DNA from: Fulvia fulva
Lineage: Eukaryota > Ascomycota > Dothideomycetes > Mycosphaerellales > Mycosphaerellaceae
Reading direction: 5' to 3'
DNA length: 64,000 nucleotides
Assembly (NCBI RefSeq): GCF_020509005.1
Contig: NC_063017.1
Location: forward strand, 2,480,001-2,544,000
Both the position numbers and the translations under genes were made by a program. Positions 12,000 through 26,510 of the stretch are shown here, one piece after another (position 1 is the first letter of the stretch; each line of letters starts with the position of its first letter). Below the pieces are notes generated by a model. It worked only from the letters and a program-made list of their open reading frames with translations. It searched no databases and had not been told where the DNA came from.

Positions 12000-13402
12000 A
12001 CGTAAAGTACTATTAAGCTAGGAATACTAGTAAGCTAGGAATTTTGTCTTAGTACGACTAACTCGTATTCTTTATTAATCGTTTTCACTACTATTAAATA
12101 GAGAACTAGTGAACTCAATACTCTTATCCGATTCAGAATTGTTCTCTTTGTCTTCCTAGTACGTTCGTACGTTATAGCTAGTCCGACCGTAGTTACTATA
12201 CCGTCGTCTACTTAGCTAGCCCTCTTTCGTACCCTCTGACCTACGACTCTTTATTAACTATTCTATAGCCTTTAACGACTCGACGACTACCTATAACAAG
12301 CCAACTCTATACTCTAAGACCCCGCCGTGCTAGAGAAACTTTCGTTTACGAGATCGGCGCTTTATAAGAGTCTTAACTTATCGTTTAAGCTTAGAGTTAT
12401 AAGCTCTAAGAAGCGTATTCTCTTATAGTATTACTTCGCCGCCTTTAATAAGCTAAGAGAAGCTATTATAAGCTGTTTTGGAGTTGCTTAGTATAGCGTC
12501 GTATATAAGCTTAGATTACGACGTAAACTCCTTTGAATTACTCGGAGTTTAAGACTACTATAATGTCGTCTAACGCGGGGGTAGTCCTAGCGGGGTTCGT
12601 AGGCGTATATTAAGGCGATTAAGTACTACTTACGCGTTAATAGGAACTAACCCTATAGCCTTAAATACCTTTTTATAGTTTGATATAGTAAATACGTCGA
12701 AAAACGCGTCTTTAAACGCCGGAAGGAAGGTTTCTATTAAATAGATTCGGATTAATAGTAGCGGAGTAGAGTAAAAGATTAATCTTTAACTAACTAATAG
12801 TACGAGCATATAGCAATATATTAGGAACTAATGTATTAATTATATTAGATGTCTATCTAAGCTAAAGGGGAGAGAAGGTATCTCCCTATAAGCTAAGTTA
12901 TCGTAGATACCTTAGGCTACTAGATCACTTCCTAATTATTAACTCCCTTTAAGATACTACATCTTAACAGTTTCTTTATTAATATAGAAGACGCGCTAAT
13001 ACGCTAAGTCCCGTACGCGTTATAAGTACTTTAGCTTTAACGGCGTAAAGGAAACTACATTAAGAGGCTATAGGATATACGACGAATACGCCGGTATATA
13101 GAGCGTAAGGATCTTATAGTCTAGATAGTAGTCCTTAAAACCCTAGTTTAGATAGCTCTTATAGCCGTCTAAAATAAGCAACCTATAGCTTCCTATAGAA
13201 CACGCCTCTATATATATTAAAATGCTTTAACTACTAGAGGCTAAGTACATTATTTATCTATCTATTCTCGGAGACCGTAAGCTTCTTATTCCGCGGTATA
13301 TCTACTACTTCGTACTATACTAAAATGTAGACGCGCCCTTTATAGATAATAAAGGGTAGGGTCGAGTAGCTAGCGGTATAGATACTCTAAATGACTATAA
13401 CC
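12000..13402 (-). mobile_element. Fot1/pogo-type DNA transposon, copy A, truncated
   Basis: Starts ACGTAAAGTACTA after a TA dinucleotide (11998-11999) and matches the complete element at 32828-34626 over most of its length. It carries segments absent from that copy, mainly about 12745-12970 and a block near 13055-13115, so copy B has internal deletions (or A has insertions). The far terminal repeat is missing: the element stops where a copia LTR begins near 13403. The transposase lies on the minus strand and is full of RIP stops. Confidence 0.8.
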
Positions 13403-13553
13403 TTTCAAGAATATATAGGCCGTAGGTCAAGTATAGAGGTATAGGTATATTACATAACTATATTAGGTAACTAGGGTTTACTAGCCTATAGGCTAGTAAA
13501 TATCCGGACACCTAGTATCTACTAATACCTATACTAATACTAGCGATACTTTA
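13403..13553 (+). repeat. Copia LTR copy, forward
   Basis: Matches 26511-26622 and the reverse complement of 531-650, from AAGAATATATAGGCC onwards. There is no copia coding sequence directly attached on either side, so it is a solo or truncated LTR that cuts off pogo copy A. Confidence 0.75.
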
Positions 13554-14218
13554 TGTAGATATACGCTATCCTATTAGGTCCTTCTTCGTCTTTTATATAA
13601 TCCGCCGCCTTCTACTACTACGTAACTCGAGCCTATTTATTAGGTCATAAGCCCGGGTTAGTAACTCGGTATTTTACCCTCGATAAAGTCGTTTTAGAGT
13701 TATTCCTCTTTAGAACAAAAGGAAGGTAGACTAGAGGCCGTACCCGCCTTATATAGGAAGCTATAGCCGTGCTATAGGTATATATAAGGCGTAAAAGAGC
13801 CTAGTAAGGCACTATTAGACTCCGAGTTAGGGAGCCTATACTAATACCTTAGATAAGTAGGCGAGCTTACTAAGAAGAGTCGCTCTCTAGACATCGCGTT
13901 CGTATTAACTAACTGTTTATTCTAAGAGAGCCGTAGTGTCTAAGAAACCCCTCTACTAAGAGAGTTATACTATAGTGTCTTAGTACTAATACGATCCTAA
14001 CCGACCGACTTTCCTTCTCTTCCCGGCGGATAGCTATCCTCCCCGCTATTAACCTCGCGTTCGGTTTATTCTATTTCGATCCGATCGCGTACGACTAAAT
14101 ATATCCTTTTATCTAAGAGTAGCTAACCTATCCCTTAACTTATAAAAACTAGAGAACGAGACTAGGTTCTTAAGAAAGAGAGTAGTACCTATTCTAATAA
14201 GAGAGAACTATAAAACAT
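13554..14218. other. RIP-mutated DNA without recognisable gene
   Basis: TpA-rich, stop-filled in all frames. I recognise no transposon domain. It may be the 5' part of the reverse copia element whose RT piece lies at 11742-11999, judged from position only. Confidence 0.3.
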
Positions 14219-14416
14219 TATTACGGGCGAGAGTACTATAATAGGGTCGGGTAAAGACATATATAGTTATGCGAGCTATCTAAGAGAGCGCGAGAAGCGC
14301 GAGAAGATAAAGTCGCGCGAATCGAGCTAGCGGGTACTAGCGGCCGCTAGCGCGCGGGCGTACGGCCGACGATACTATATTACGAGGTAGTTAGTAAAAA
14401 GGGCTGTCTCGTAATA
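14219..14416 (-). repeat. 3' LTR of reverse chromovirus
   Basis: The 198-bp LTR has inverted ends TGTTACG/CGTAACA, here changed to TATTACG and CGTAATA by RIP. A CCCCCCTCC run just inside (14420-14429) is the polypurine tract read in reverse, which fixes the orientation. It is nearly identical to 26796-26993. Confidence 0.8.
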
Positions 14417-15180
14417 GTACCCCCCCTCCTTAAATACGGAGATCCTACGACGTTTCTACGTTTAATACTCGGAGCGTATAGAGGGCTATCGCTAGTACTA
14501 ATACCGGTACTAGTTTCGAGAGCTTTATCGAGGAAGCTATAGTTATGTTTATATATACGGTCCGAGGATTAGCGCTAGCCCGTATTAAGTTACTAGCTAA
14601 TCGAGTCCGTCGAAGGTAGGCTTAGGTTTATCTAGGTATCGCTAGTAGAACGCGATTACGAGTCCTTTATATCTAGGTAGTACGGCTAACTACTTAGCCT
14701 AGCTCTACGTACGATCCTTCTAAATAACTATAGACTATATATTATTATACCTAATCTTAGAATCTACTAGATCCTCTACTTTATGTTCCTCCGATACCTA
14801 GCCTTCGCGTTCGACGATTACGGGCGCTAGTAGTAGTCTACGTTATTTAGGTATCCCTTCGGTTACTACGCGGCGTAACTTACTCGTATAGAACACGTTA
14901 TAGATTTGTATCCTATTACTAAGTTCGAGTTTATACGAGCGTCTACCTACGGCCCTAACGACTCGAAACGGTCTAAGGAACTTGTAATCGAGTTTCTTAC
15001 TTAGGTATATAGTCTTAATGTTACGGGTATCTAGTAGAACTATATCGTTAGGCTAGTAGGTAGGCGCTAGCGCTCGCCGAGTGTTTACGGCGTCGGCCGT
15101 TCGTACTTACGTAAAAGTATATACGTCGCGTATAGCGGGTTAACTACCGTAAATTAACCCGCGTTCGTATTTTTCGAGGA

Positions 15181-18100
15181 CATTTAAAAGCTCTTATTAA
15201 GGCCATTCTAACGATCTATAAAGTAGGCCACTACCCCTAGGATTAAGGGAGTTCTACCTTATTTAATCTAGATAGCTTAAAGTTCTCTTCGCCCTGTTTT
15301 GTTAGCTCTAAACGCCGCGGAGGTACCTAACTACATTAGGTAACTCCTAGGTAATAGTAGCCTAGGCTACGGTACTACCGGCGCCTACGGCTATATAGGC
15401 GAAGCTCCCCTAAGACAACTAGTAGCAACTTATAGAGGACGTAAAAAGTATAGAAACTAACGATTAGCTCCTATACCGGTCTCTATAGGTAATAATTACT
15501 TAGCTACGTACGGCGCTAGTACTATCGTATTACCGAGGGTAATAAGAAATAAGGACGACGTCTTAGGCGATTAGTAAGGCCACCCGGAATCAATACCCCT
15601 ATAGCTAGGTATCGGTCGCGATATCGACACTAGGCCCCCGCCTAACGTACGATATAGTTACGATCCGTATTGTAGTAAAGGAAGACTAGGCCGAAGTTAC
15701 GAAGCTATCGAATAAGGAGCTCGCCTAACGAATCAACTAATTAGGGGTAGTCGTAGTAAACTAATAGTCTAACGGTACTCTATAGATCTATACTAGCTCT
15801 ACTACTACTAGGAGGCACCTAGAGGTATAGCTATAGTAGGTATCTAAGGTTACGGCATTAGCGAAGGTCTTAACGAAACAATTCACGATCCTAGTCTACG
15901 ATATACCTAAGGAGTTTGACCTAACTAACTAGGGTCACCTACGCGCTCTCTAAGAGGACAACCCGGTCACTCTTAACTCTCTAATCTAGAAGGCAACTTG
16001 GCTCTATAGGAAATGGCTAGAAGGTAAGAAGGCCTCGGCGCTAATCGTATAGCTATAAGACGCGAAAGCGGCGGATCTAGTAATAGAACAAGGCCTAATC
16101 TAGTAATATAGCCTTAAGATAGTAGAAAAGCACTCCTTATCCTTTCGTGTCCTCTAATACTTCAAATGCTAACAGTATAGATACTAAACCTATACGTATA
16201 TAGATAAGTAGGCCTACTCGAACTATATAGGAGACTATATGACTAGGGACTATATATTAGCTACGAGACGGAACGCGAACTGTCCGGGGTACTACCTATC
16301 GTATAGCGCGGAATGCCTATAGCGGGAACTAGCGAAAAACAAGGTAATTATAAATAGAACCGTCGCCCTAAGATTCTACGGCGACCGTAAGGCTAGCCTA
16401 TACCGGAACTAGCTAGCGGCGGTCGGGTATAAGCGCCCTAGGGCCGAGAACGATATAAAGGATACGTAACCTAGGGCGTACGGGAGGCCACGTGCTCTAC
16501 TAGCTACGGCGAGGGAATCTAACTAGGCCCGGCTCCCCTTTAGTACATAGCCGATAGGCGTAGACTAGGACGTATAGGGCAGTAGGACATAGGACGATAT
16601 AGAGGAAATGATTGTCGATACCGATAACTAGCCTCGATACGCTTAGTATTATCTAGTATAACGTTAACTATAGTAAGGATATAGTATAGAACCATTTTAT
16701 ATACGAGGCGAATCCGTACGTCTACTACGTCCTAGTAATCTAGGAGCTATAGATTAACCCGTACTATAAGAGACTAACAACCTATAAGTTACTAGGCTAT
16801 ACGATATACCTACGAGGCGACGGTAGACCCCGTACGTACTTCTATATCAGTAAGGACATACTAGAATCCGACTAGGAGGTAGTGTACTACGTAGACGAAG
16901 AAGGCGGGGGTAATATTACCTCCCTCTACGTAGGTAGTACCTAGATACACAACCTATATATATAACCGCTAGCCTCGAGGTCTAGCCGCGACCTAGGGGT
17001 CTATAGACACCTAGACAGTGCGCTTAAGAGACAAGGGTACTACATCGTAGTAGGAGACTTCAACATATACTACCCTTCCTAGGAAAGCCTTATATAGCCG
17101 CACCCTATAGCCGACGAAGTACTCGACTTGATAGCGAGCAACGCAATTGCCCTTAATACCCCGAAGGACCTAGGTACCTAGAAGAGAGGGGGACTCTAAG
17201 GCACAATCGACCTCTCCTAGATCTTAGATAGCTACTACTACACGGTAACCTACTATAGGATCGAACATAAACTCGAGGCGTCGTTAGACTATATACTAGT
17301 CAGGACCTCTATTACGATATAGATACAACGTATACTAGCGAGAACCCCTAAGCTAAACTAGGGAAAGGCCTACTAGGCCAATATCTAGGCGTACCTCGAT
17401 GACTCTAAGAGGCTAGTCTAGATCGCGTAGTAGTAATACAATAGTAAAGACGAGATAGACGAAGTAGTCTAGGGGTCGATAGACGAAATAAGAAAAGCGA
17501 CCTTACTTTACGTTCCGCTTACCTAACTAACGATATAGTCTAAACTATACTAGACGCCGGAGTACACTACGGTAGTAAGAGAAGCAAGGAGAGCCCGCCG
17601 GGTATAGACGAGTAGCTATAGCGAGGAGGCCTAGAACGTATATAGGGAGGCATACTAATAGAAGAAAGCTATAATACGAAGGGAGAAAGTAGTCGGCTAG
17701 AGGGCTATAGTAGAAGAAATCGCCGGCAAGCTAGAGAGGATATAGAAGCTAGCGAAATGGGCCCGACAGGACCCTATATAGGGCCCCTCCTTCTCTATCC
17801 TAGCGCTACAATCGCCTAGTAGCCCGGTTAGCGACCCCGAGGCCAAGGCGCGTCTACTAGCTAGCAAGTTCTTCCCGCCCCTAGTCGAGGCTAATCTAAG
17901 CGACATAAACAGCTCTACTCCCCTAGCCCCTAGTATCGCGGTCTAATAGGAGGTGTCCGAGGGAGAAGTTATCGTTATACTAAGGAAGTTACCGGCGAAG
18001 AAAGCCCCGGGGCCGGATAGGATCCCAAACGAGCTACTAAAGAAGTGTAGAGATTAACTAGCCCTAGTAGTCGTAGTGATCTTTAACGCCTGCCTATAGA

Positions 18101-20113
18101 CCGGATACTACCTAATAGTATTTAAACAATCGACGATAGTGGTCCTACGTAAGCCGTAGAAGGAAGACTATACGTAGGTGAAGTCGTACCGCCTAATTAC
18201 GCTCCTTAACACTCTTAGGAAGGCGCTTAAGAAGCTAGTTATAACGAGACTCTCCGAGGCGGTAGAGGAACACTCCCTACTCCCGGACACCTAGATAGGT
18301 GCGCGCCTATAGCGATCGACGCTATCCGCGATAGAACTTATTACCTCTTAGGTAAAGGCTATCTAGTATAAGAATAGGGACAAGGTGGCTTCCTTACTTA
18401 GCCTAGACATATCGGGAGCCTTCGACTACGTGTTATACCCGCGGCTACTCTATATCCTAAGGTCGAAGGAACTCCCTAAGTGGCTTGTTAACTTCGTACG
18501 GTCCTACCTCTAAAACCGTAGTACGTCGATCCTAGTCGGCTAGTACAGAAGCCTATTTTAAGCAGTCTATACTAGAATCCCGTAAGGCTTAACGCTAGTA
18601 CCTATTCTGTTCCTCTTCTTTATAGCGACGCTACTCCTAGCCCTAGAATCCTAGAACACCGCTACGAGCGGCTTCGTAGACGACATAAACATCCTAGCGT
18701 AGTCTTCCTCGACTAAGGAGAACTGTAGGCTACTAGAAGAGAAGCACAAGATCTGTAAGGACTAGGCTAGGAGGCACGGGGCTCGGTTTGCCCTAGAAAA
18801 GTACAATCTAATACACTTTACGCGCCGGCCACGGTTCTACAATATATAAGCTTCTATCTAGATATAGGGGCACACGACTAACCCGGTAAATCAGCTTAGG
18901 ATCCTCGGACTATAGGTGGACCCGGCGCTACGGTAGAGGAAGCACGTATAGGCAATATTACGGAAAGCTAAACAGAATATAGTATTATACTAGAGGCTTA
19001 CTACGTCTATATAGGGGGCGGACTTCCGGTAGTCACGACTTCTATATACGGCTATTATACGGCCAGTCCTTACCTATAGTAGCTAAGTGTAGTCCTTAGG
19101 CGAGAGGGCCTGCCTATCGAAGGGACTCGTCGCGCCGCTAGCGAAGATCTAAAACTAATGCCTAAGGAAGGTCACCGGGGTATATAAGTCGATACTAACG
19201 AGGATACTTAAGTACGAGACCGCTATACCGCCTATCGACCTATATATCTAGGGACTACGGACCTCCTACTTAGGCAAGTCGGCATAGTACCTAGTATAGA
19301 AGGTTATCGCTAGTATAGTCGTAAGGGCCCGCGAATTAGTACTAGCGTATAGGGGCATTCGACCCGGAAACGAGCCGAACTACCGGGTAAGGGACGAATA
19401 GCTAGCAATATAATAGGAAGGCGAGAAATCGTTTATAGAGCAACTATAGAAAGAGAGGTGGAACAACTAGGTTGTAGGGCATAGTGGACGCCCTTAGCTA
19501 GCGGGACAACCTAAGGAATAGTTAGCTACAAAATCCGCGGTCAAGCACCCCCCGAAGCTTATCTACTACCGCCTTACGAGGGTATAGAGTAGTATAGTAA
19601 CCCAACTACGAAGCGAACACATCGGCCTCTAGGGGTACCTATTATAGAGGAAGGTTCTAGGATATACGCATACTAGCTGCCCCTACGGCTATCGCTCCTA
19701 GAACGTATAGTACGTACTCCTCGTCTGTCCGAGGTGGTCGCTAGGAAGGGGGGAGTAGATAGCAAAGGCGAGGAACCGGACGATTAGGGCACTTCTTAAT
19801 AACGCTAAGGACCTACGGCGCATTACGAACTAGATACTAGAGAAGGGCTAGCTAGAACAGTACCGCCTAGTAGGAGCAGTGTAGGAAGAGAGGACACGAC
19901 GTAGCGCGACGAGACCGGCTAGGAGCGGGGGCTAACGGGGTAGTGACATAGACTACGTACGTTTAGAGGGAAAGCTAAACTAGATAAGGAGTAGTCGGGG
20001 GCGGGAAGGGTTTTCACCTATTCGGGTTTCCCTTTGTATATAACAATAGATATATACCTATATAGGCCGGATAGGGTCCTAGAACAGGGGAATGACAAAT
20101 CTATCTATCTATA
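15181..20113 (+). mobile_element. Tad1-like LINE, copy 2
   Basis: Matches copy 1 over its whole length and ends GACAAATCTATCTATCTAT. It is more heavily RIP-mutated in its 5' half (for example CAGG to TAGG throughout 15200-16700) than towards its 3' end. It interrupts the integrase of the reverse chromovirus, since integrase motifs continue on both sides. The exact 5' end is uncertain by about 10-20 bp and no clear target duplication is visible. Confidence 0.85.
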
Positions 20114-23100
20114 TATTAGCTAGTATCGTACGTATCTTACCACGTTACTTACTATACTAGGCTAGAAGAGGTTTTGCCTCTATAGTAGATTAAAAGTCCT
20201 TACTATACCTTAGTAGCTAGCTGCTCTACTATTATAGTATTTACGTACTATCCGGGTACGGAGGTTCTAAAAGGCTAGGATATATAAGGCTTTATCGACG
20301 TATAGTCGATCTACGATAATTTCGTAATCTAATACGGCGATCTTCTATTATTATAGCTATACGTTAGCGATCCCTTACTAGAGATTGGACTTTAGTTTAA
20401 GTATACGTGTCGTTATAGACCGGCTATTATATACTTCTATATATAGTTCTTCTTTATATAACTCCGTTTACTCCTGTTCCTCTAGTAGCGTAGGTTCGTC
20501 TAACGGCTCTATACTTCCTTTTATAGGTTGCTCGTTACTAGGCGTCTCTTCGACTAGGACTCTACTATCTAGTTCCGAGTCGACGTTACTACCTACCTCG
20601 GCGTCGTTTAGTTCCAGTAGCGGCTATATTACGTCTCGCTAGGCGAGGCGGGTTAATCGCCGGGGGGTAGCGACATCGCTGGTATAGTAGTCTTCTTCTT
20701 TATCGTCCGAGTCGTAAATTAATAGCACTTAATAGTTTATTAGTAGGTCGTCCTATACTTATATAGCGAACTAAGTAACAATGTCGAGGTTATAGGATTT
20801 TAGAATAGTCTATTATTAATACTACGTTCTAGTATCGTCTACCCCCGCCGGTATATCCTAAGAGCGACGGGTAAGACTATCTACTTTCGTTCCTTAGGCG
20901 CCCGGGCGATAGGTGATCTTCAAGTTAAACTAGGATAGGAACTTAGCCTAGCGTACCTAGCGCCAGTTAAGCTACTTAGTAGTTATAAAGTACTTAAGAT
21001 TACGGTAATTAGTAAGTACCCGAACTAGCTTATCGTCTATAGCGCCGATAAGTTCCGGTTACTATTCCTCGAACGCCTTAACGATAGCTAGGAGCTCTTT
21101 ATCGTAAATGTCATAGTTATATTCTTACGGACTAACCTTCTTCGTATAGAACGCTATAGGTCTAAGGACGCCGTTAATTATCTATAATAGTACCCCTATA
21201 TTGACCTAGTCGCTAGAGTCTGTTTCTACCTAAATCTACTCGCCTAGTTAATAATAGGCTAGAATACCTACCTAAATACCTACTTAGCTAAAGCGCTACT
21301 TAAGTTCCTTAAAGGCTATATTGTACTATTAGGTCTATACGAAGGGTAGCTTCTTGACTACCTTGCCGTCGACTTTACTCTTTTTACCTATCTTCGTAAG
21401 GTCTATAAGGCACGCGGTTACTTTAGAGAAGGCGTAGATAAACTTCCTATAGAATCTAGTAAAGCTAAGGAACGTAAGAACGTCCTTAACGTTACGAGGT
21501 ACCTCCTAGTTTATAATAGCTTTAATCTTTATAGGGTCTATCTTAACGCCCTCCGTCGTAATAATAAGGCCTAGGTATTTGATTCGTATGACGTAGAATT
21601 CATACTTGTCGATGTCTACTAGTAGCCCTTTATCCCGTAGTCTATATAGGACCTTTCGTACGTAAGCTCTATAATTATCTAAGGAGCCGTCCGTATAAAT
21701 TAGGACGTTATCGAGGTATACTATAGCGAAGTCGTCTAGGAATTCTCGGAGGATATCGTTAATCTTGCACTACTAACTACTAGGGCTATTATAGAGGCCG
21801 AACGGAAGGACCTTAAACTAGTATAATCTATACCTAGTAATAAAGGCGGTTATCTATTCGTCCCCCTTACGGATACGTATATTGTTAGATACGGCGACGA
21901 TGTTAAGCTTAGTAAACCACTTAGCCTTAGAAACTCGCTTAAGTGTCTCCCTTAATAGAGGTATTAGGTATCGGTCCTTAACTATAATAGTATTTAGGGC
22001 GCGGTAGTCGACGTAGACGCGGAGTCCGCCTCCTAGCTTTTTTATAATTAATACGGGAGACGACATGTCTAATTTAGATAGTTCGACCGTACCGTTAGCT
22101 ATACTATTATTAATAAATTTCTTAACGACTACTAGCTAATCTGAGTTTATACTAAAGGCCTTCTTATAGGGTCGCTACGCTTCTAATCCTAGTTTCAAGT
22201 TAATCGTATAGTCGGACGGGCTGTACTTAGGTAGCTTAAACTCGCTCTTATACCTAAAGGCGTCGGCTAGGTCGTAATATTCGGGCGGTAGCTTGGCCTT
22301 CGGGTCCTATACCTTATTCTTATTTATAAAGATTTCTAAATTATCTAGCGATATAGCGAAGGCAGAGGTATACTCCCCGTCGTCGAAATCCTCCGGCTAT
22401 AGTACGAAGAGCTTATCGGCGTCTAGCTAGTCGTATCGCTTCTAGGCTCGCTTTACTATACGATAATAGGCGTCCGCGCTAATAAAATAGATATCGGGTT
22501 CTAGCTCGATAATACTAGTTTCGGCGCCTTAGGCTTACTATTATCGGCTTCTATTACAATCGTACAAGGTATGCCGTTCTTATAATAATATTAGTAGTAG
22601 GTAGGCTTATCGAAGCTAAGTGTCTTGTATTTAAAGCTGTACAAAGGGTCGTGTTCTTCGAGCTAGGAGATGCCTAGTACTAGGTCGTACTTATCGAGGT
22701 TAGTAACGTAGTATAGCTCTTAACTAGTATAGCTACCGATAGTAACGTCTGTTAGTACTACTTCGAGTAGTCGTATAGCCGCTCCGTTAGCTATACGTAG
22801 GCGTCTTAGCCTTTCTAGCTTAAAGGTAGGGACTTTGTTTACGCAAATGAATCTTAGGTTAATAAACTTAGAGGAGGCGCTAGTATTAGAGAGGGTGAGT
22901 ACGTTTGCTCTTCTACCTAATATACTTATTATAGTAATAGTGTGTACTATATACTTTCTATACGTTAGTTATATATATATAGGCGTATAGGTGTTGCCCT
23001 TAGCCATTACTATATATAGGTATTCTTCCTCTTAGGTATATATCTCGTAGTCTTATTCTTCGTGTTTATAATTCGTAGATTCGTATATTACTCCTTTAGC

Positions 23101-23845
23101 GCGACGGTACTAAGGAGCTAGGCATTTCCCTAAACGGGTAGTACTTCGACCTATAGGGCTAACGCGTCGGTTATAGCGTTAAGAGCGATAGGTGTTTCGC
23201 GGTCGACGTCGCCGGTACGCTACTTACCGCGGGAGTTATAAAGAATATATACGGGGTTGAGGCCGGTATATCTAGGTTTACGATAGCGGAAGTAGCGGCC
23301 TTACTAGCGTAGCCGGTCGTAGAGTTCGTCGGTAAGCTTAGGTAGTATAGTATAACGCTAGGGGATAAGGCGTACGGCCGGGCTAGCGTTCTAGGTACGC
23401 GTAGAGACCGTAAGCGTATTGTTTATAGTAGGCGGCGCGGCTCGTAGTACTATACTAGCGCTCTATTGTCTAAAGCCCTATTAGCCTTGTCCTTAACTAC
23501 TATAACGCCCGTTACCGCCGTACTAGGTGTCCTTATCCTTATTACTCTTACTATATATACTCTTTACGGTGTTATATACCTCTTCTTTATCTTTAGCGAT
23601 ACGAATGAACTGGCTAACGGGGTCTATAAGCTAGGAGTCCTCTTTCTTCTTTATCTAGAACTCGTTTAGGCTAATCTATAGCTCGTACGACACTATAGGC
23701 TTACCGGCCTTAGCGCTAAGGCGGCGGTATTCGACGATATATTTACTAAACTCCTAGCCGTACTTCTGCTTTAGCTAGTATAGGTCGCGCCTAGCGTTAA
23801 GCTTAATATCTCGTAATAATATAAGGGAAATTCTCGCCTTACTAA

Positions 23846-26510
23846 AAGAGTAGGAGAAGGAGTTTAGCACTTAGATAGACATAACTAATGCCTATAACTC
23901 TCTTTAAAATAGATCTATAGAAAGGTCAATTCAAGCCTCTAAGAATATAGTCCGGGCTATACTTAAAGACTCTAGTATACTAGTTAAGTTCTAGCTAGAA
24001 GCTTTATAAGCACAGACTATAATTAGAAACAGACTGCCTAATAGTCCAATTATTAATAGTATAGCTCTTTTACTAGAAGAAGCCTTTACTAGCTAAGTAC
24101 CGTTAGTCGACTATATCCGCGTCTAGGGATACAAAGCTATAGTCTATATAGACCTAAGAGCCTAACCTTAAGGCTTAAGGAGAGACAAGTTAATAAACCG
24201 AGGGAAAGAAGCCGTGTTTATAGGCTACTTAGAGAATACTACAAAATAATAGCTATTCTAGGATCCCGATATAAAAGCTATAAAAGCGTATAGTCACGTC
24301 GACTAATTTAAGAATAAGAAGGGGGGAGATATAGATCTTAGTATCACCTTTACTATCTAGCCGAGTCGAGCGCTATAGCGTAATCCTAATAGGAGGAAGC
24401 CCTTTAGGGCGAGATTTTCCGATAGGGGATTATTAGAGACACCGTTACGAAGGCTAGGAGAAGAAATTAAGGCGGTTTTAATACTGTCGAAGGCCGATAG
24501 TAGTGGATCTATACATAACCTACCTAAGTCATTAACACTATAATAACCGCTATTTATATAACTTCCCCCTCCCCTAAAGGACATTAGGAAATACTAGAAG
24601 TTTAGAGATTAGGGTACTCTAATAAAAGAAAAAGGAGACGTCGTTCAGTTCGACCTATCCGAACACCTAGCGCTACCTTAGGTTATAGATAACAAGAGGT
24701 CAAGAGGGGACGGAGATAATAACTCTAAAGAGTATAAGGCTAAACACTATAAGGCTCTTATCGCCTAGATGTTCTATCTAGACCCTATAATAAGCTAGGT
24801 AGAGGAGATTCTAAACGACGTAGAAGAATATATATTTACTACTATTAGGTAGGCTATAGCCTATTAGTAGGAAGTACTAATCCTAAACTCCTATAAGGTA
24901 GCCGTAGGAGACCCTAAATAGGGATATATATAGAAAGAGGTAATCGAGAACGAACTTATTGCCTTAGTAAGTAATAACACCTAGGAAGTAGTTATGCCGC
25001 TAAAGGGTACGAATCTAATTACTTCTAGGTAGGTCTTTAATATAAAAAGAATGATTAGCAGAGCTATTAAGAAGTTCAAGGCAAGACTAGTTATAAGAGG
25101 GTTTTTATAGAAATATAGGGTTGACTTCGAAGAGACCTTTGCACCTACTATTAGACATAATACTCTCCGGGTATTTATAGTAGTAGTGTATAAGAGAGAT
25201 CTCGAGATGTACCTAGTAGATATAAATAATGCTTTTACCTAAAGTAGCCTTCTTTAAGATATCTATATAATCCCACCCCTAGGAGTTAAAGCACCTCTAA
25301 ATATAGTGTTTAAGGACCTACAAAGGCTTTATAGGCTTAAGTAAGCAGCTAGAGACTAGAACAAGCTCTGTGTTACGAAGCTAGAGAAGATTAGATTTAC
25401 CTAGTCCTAGGTAGATCTATACCTACTTATCTATACGGATAGAGACCTTATAGTCCTTACCTATATAGATGACATACCTATTACAGCTCCGAAGCTATTA
25501 GATGTTTAATAGTTTAAGGCTAAGCTTAGAAAAGTGTTTGAGATTAAAGATCTTAGTAAACCTATAAAGATCCTTAGAATAAGGATTATAAGAGACAGGT
25601 CCTAAGGCACTTTGAAGCTTAATTAAGAACACTATGTCTACGCTAACTTAGCTAAGATAAACATAGCGAGAGAGAAGACTACGCTAACCTACTTACCTAT
25701 AGAGAGCTATAAGCATTTAGTACCTACGGCTCCTATAGATAAGAGGTATAACAAATAGGATTACTAGAGCTATAATAGTACCGAGATGTAGCTAATAATA
25801 ATAATAAGGCTAGACTTAGTCTTCCCCCTTAGAAGAATTAGCTTATATGTTACTAATCCCTCGTAGTAGTATATAAAGGCTTTAAAGAAGCTCTCCCGAT
25901 ACCTACGGTCGTACCTAGACCTAGGTCTTATATATAGAAAGGGAGGGGGCAATCTCTAGGGATACTCGGACTCTAACTACGCTATAGACAAAGTAGATAG
26001 AGTCTTAATTCTAGGATACGTGTGGTTCCTTTATAGATCACCTATGTCCTAGATAAGTAGGAAGTAGAAGTCTATTATAACATTAATAATAGAAGCTAAG
26101 TTCATGGCTATAAACGTAGCCGTAAAGTAGTCACAATTTCTTACTACTGTCCTTAGGGAAATGGGGTGCCTAGAACTAGTAGGAAAGAGCTCTTTCTAGC
26201 CGAGTATAAGGGTAAGTAAGGGCACTATTAACAAGCTAAGGCTAGTTAAGCTTGTAGGTAATAACTAAGCTACTTTAATACTTATTAAAGACGCCTATAT
26301 ACATAAAAGGTTAAAGCATATTAATGTTATATATAACTATATTAGACATCTCTAGTAGTAGAAGAAGATTATAGTAGACTATTACTATATAAATAACATA
26401 GTAACTAATAGGTTAATAAAGCCCCTTAATAGCTAGTAGTTCTAAAACTTTATAAGGTAGCTCTAGCTTACGTAAAGGGATTATAGGAGACTATGTGGCC
26501 TAAGTAGGAG
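23846..26510 (+). mobile_element. Copia element, 5'-truncated, RIP-dead
   Basis: Starts within integrase and continues through RT and RNase H to an LTR at 26511, in Ty1/copia order. Readable blocks: NRLPNSPIINSIALLLEEA near 24030, VFIGYLENT near 24218 (integrase C-terminal region), MYLVDINNAF near 25208 and YIDDIPIT near 25463 (RT), LYRLKQAARDWNKL near 25327, and an RNase H region near 26050-26170 with EAKFMAINVAVKQ. Many in-frame TAG/TAA codons are present. gag, protease and the 5' LTR are absent; the sequence abuts the truncated reverse gypsy gag. Confidence 0.85.

Larger units (their letters stand above)
14219..23845 (-). mobile_element. Reverse Ty3/gypsy chromovirus split by LINE copy 2
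   Basis: On the minus strand the order is gag (about 23800-22950), protease (about 22900-22500), RT (about 22100-21600), RNase H, integrase N-terminal part (about 20700-20110), [LINE 20113-15181], integrase C-terminal part (about 15175-14700), polypurine tract and 3' LTR (14416-14219). The clean piece 22066-21854 carries [24 protein letters not shown]. The integrase C-terminal GPF-type block (KKLDYKFLRPFRVV) is readable near 15010-14950 on the minus strand. No 5' LTR is seen; the gag end is cut near 23845, where copia sequence starts. Confidence 0.8.

Noticed and set aside
20385..20642. 85-codon serine-rich plus-strand open frame
   Set aside because: It is antisense to degraded gypsy pol, has biased composition due to RIP and shows no domain.
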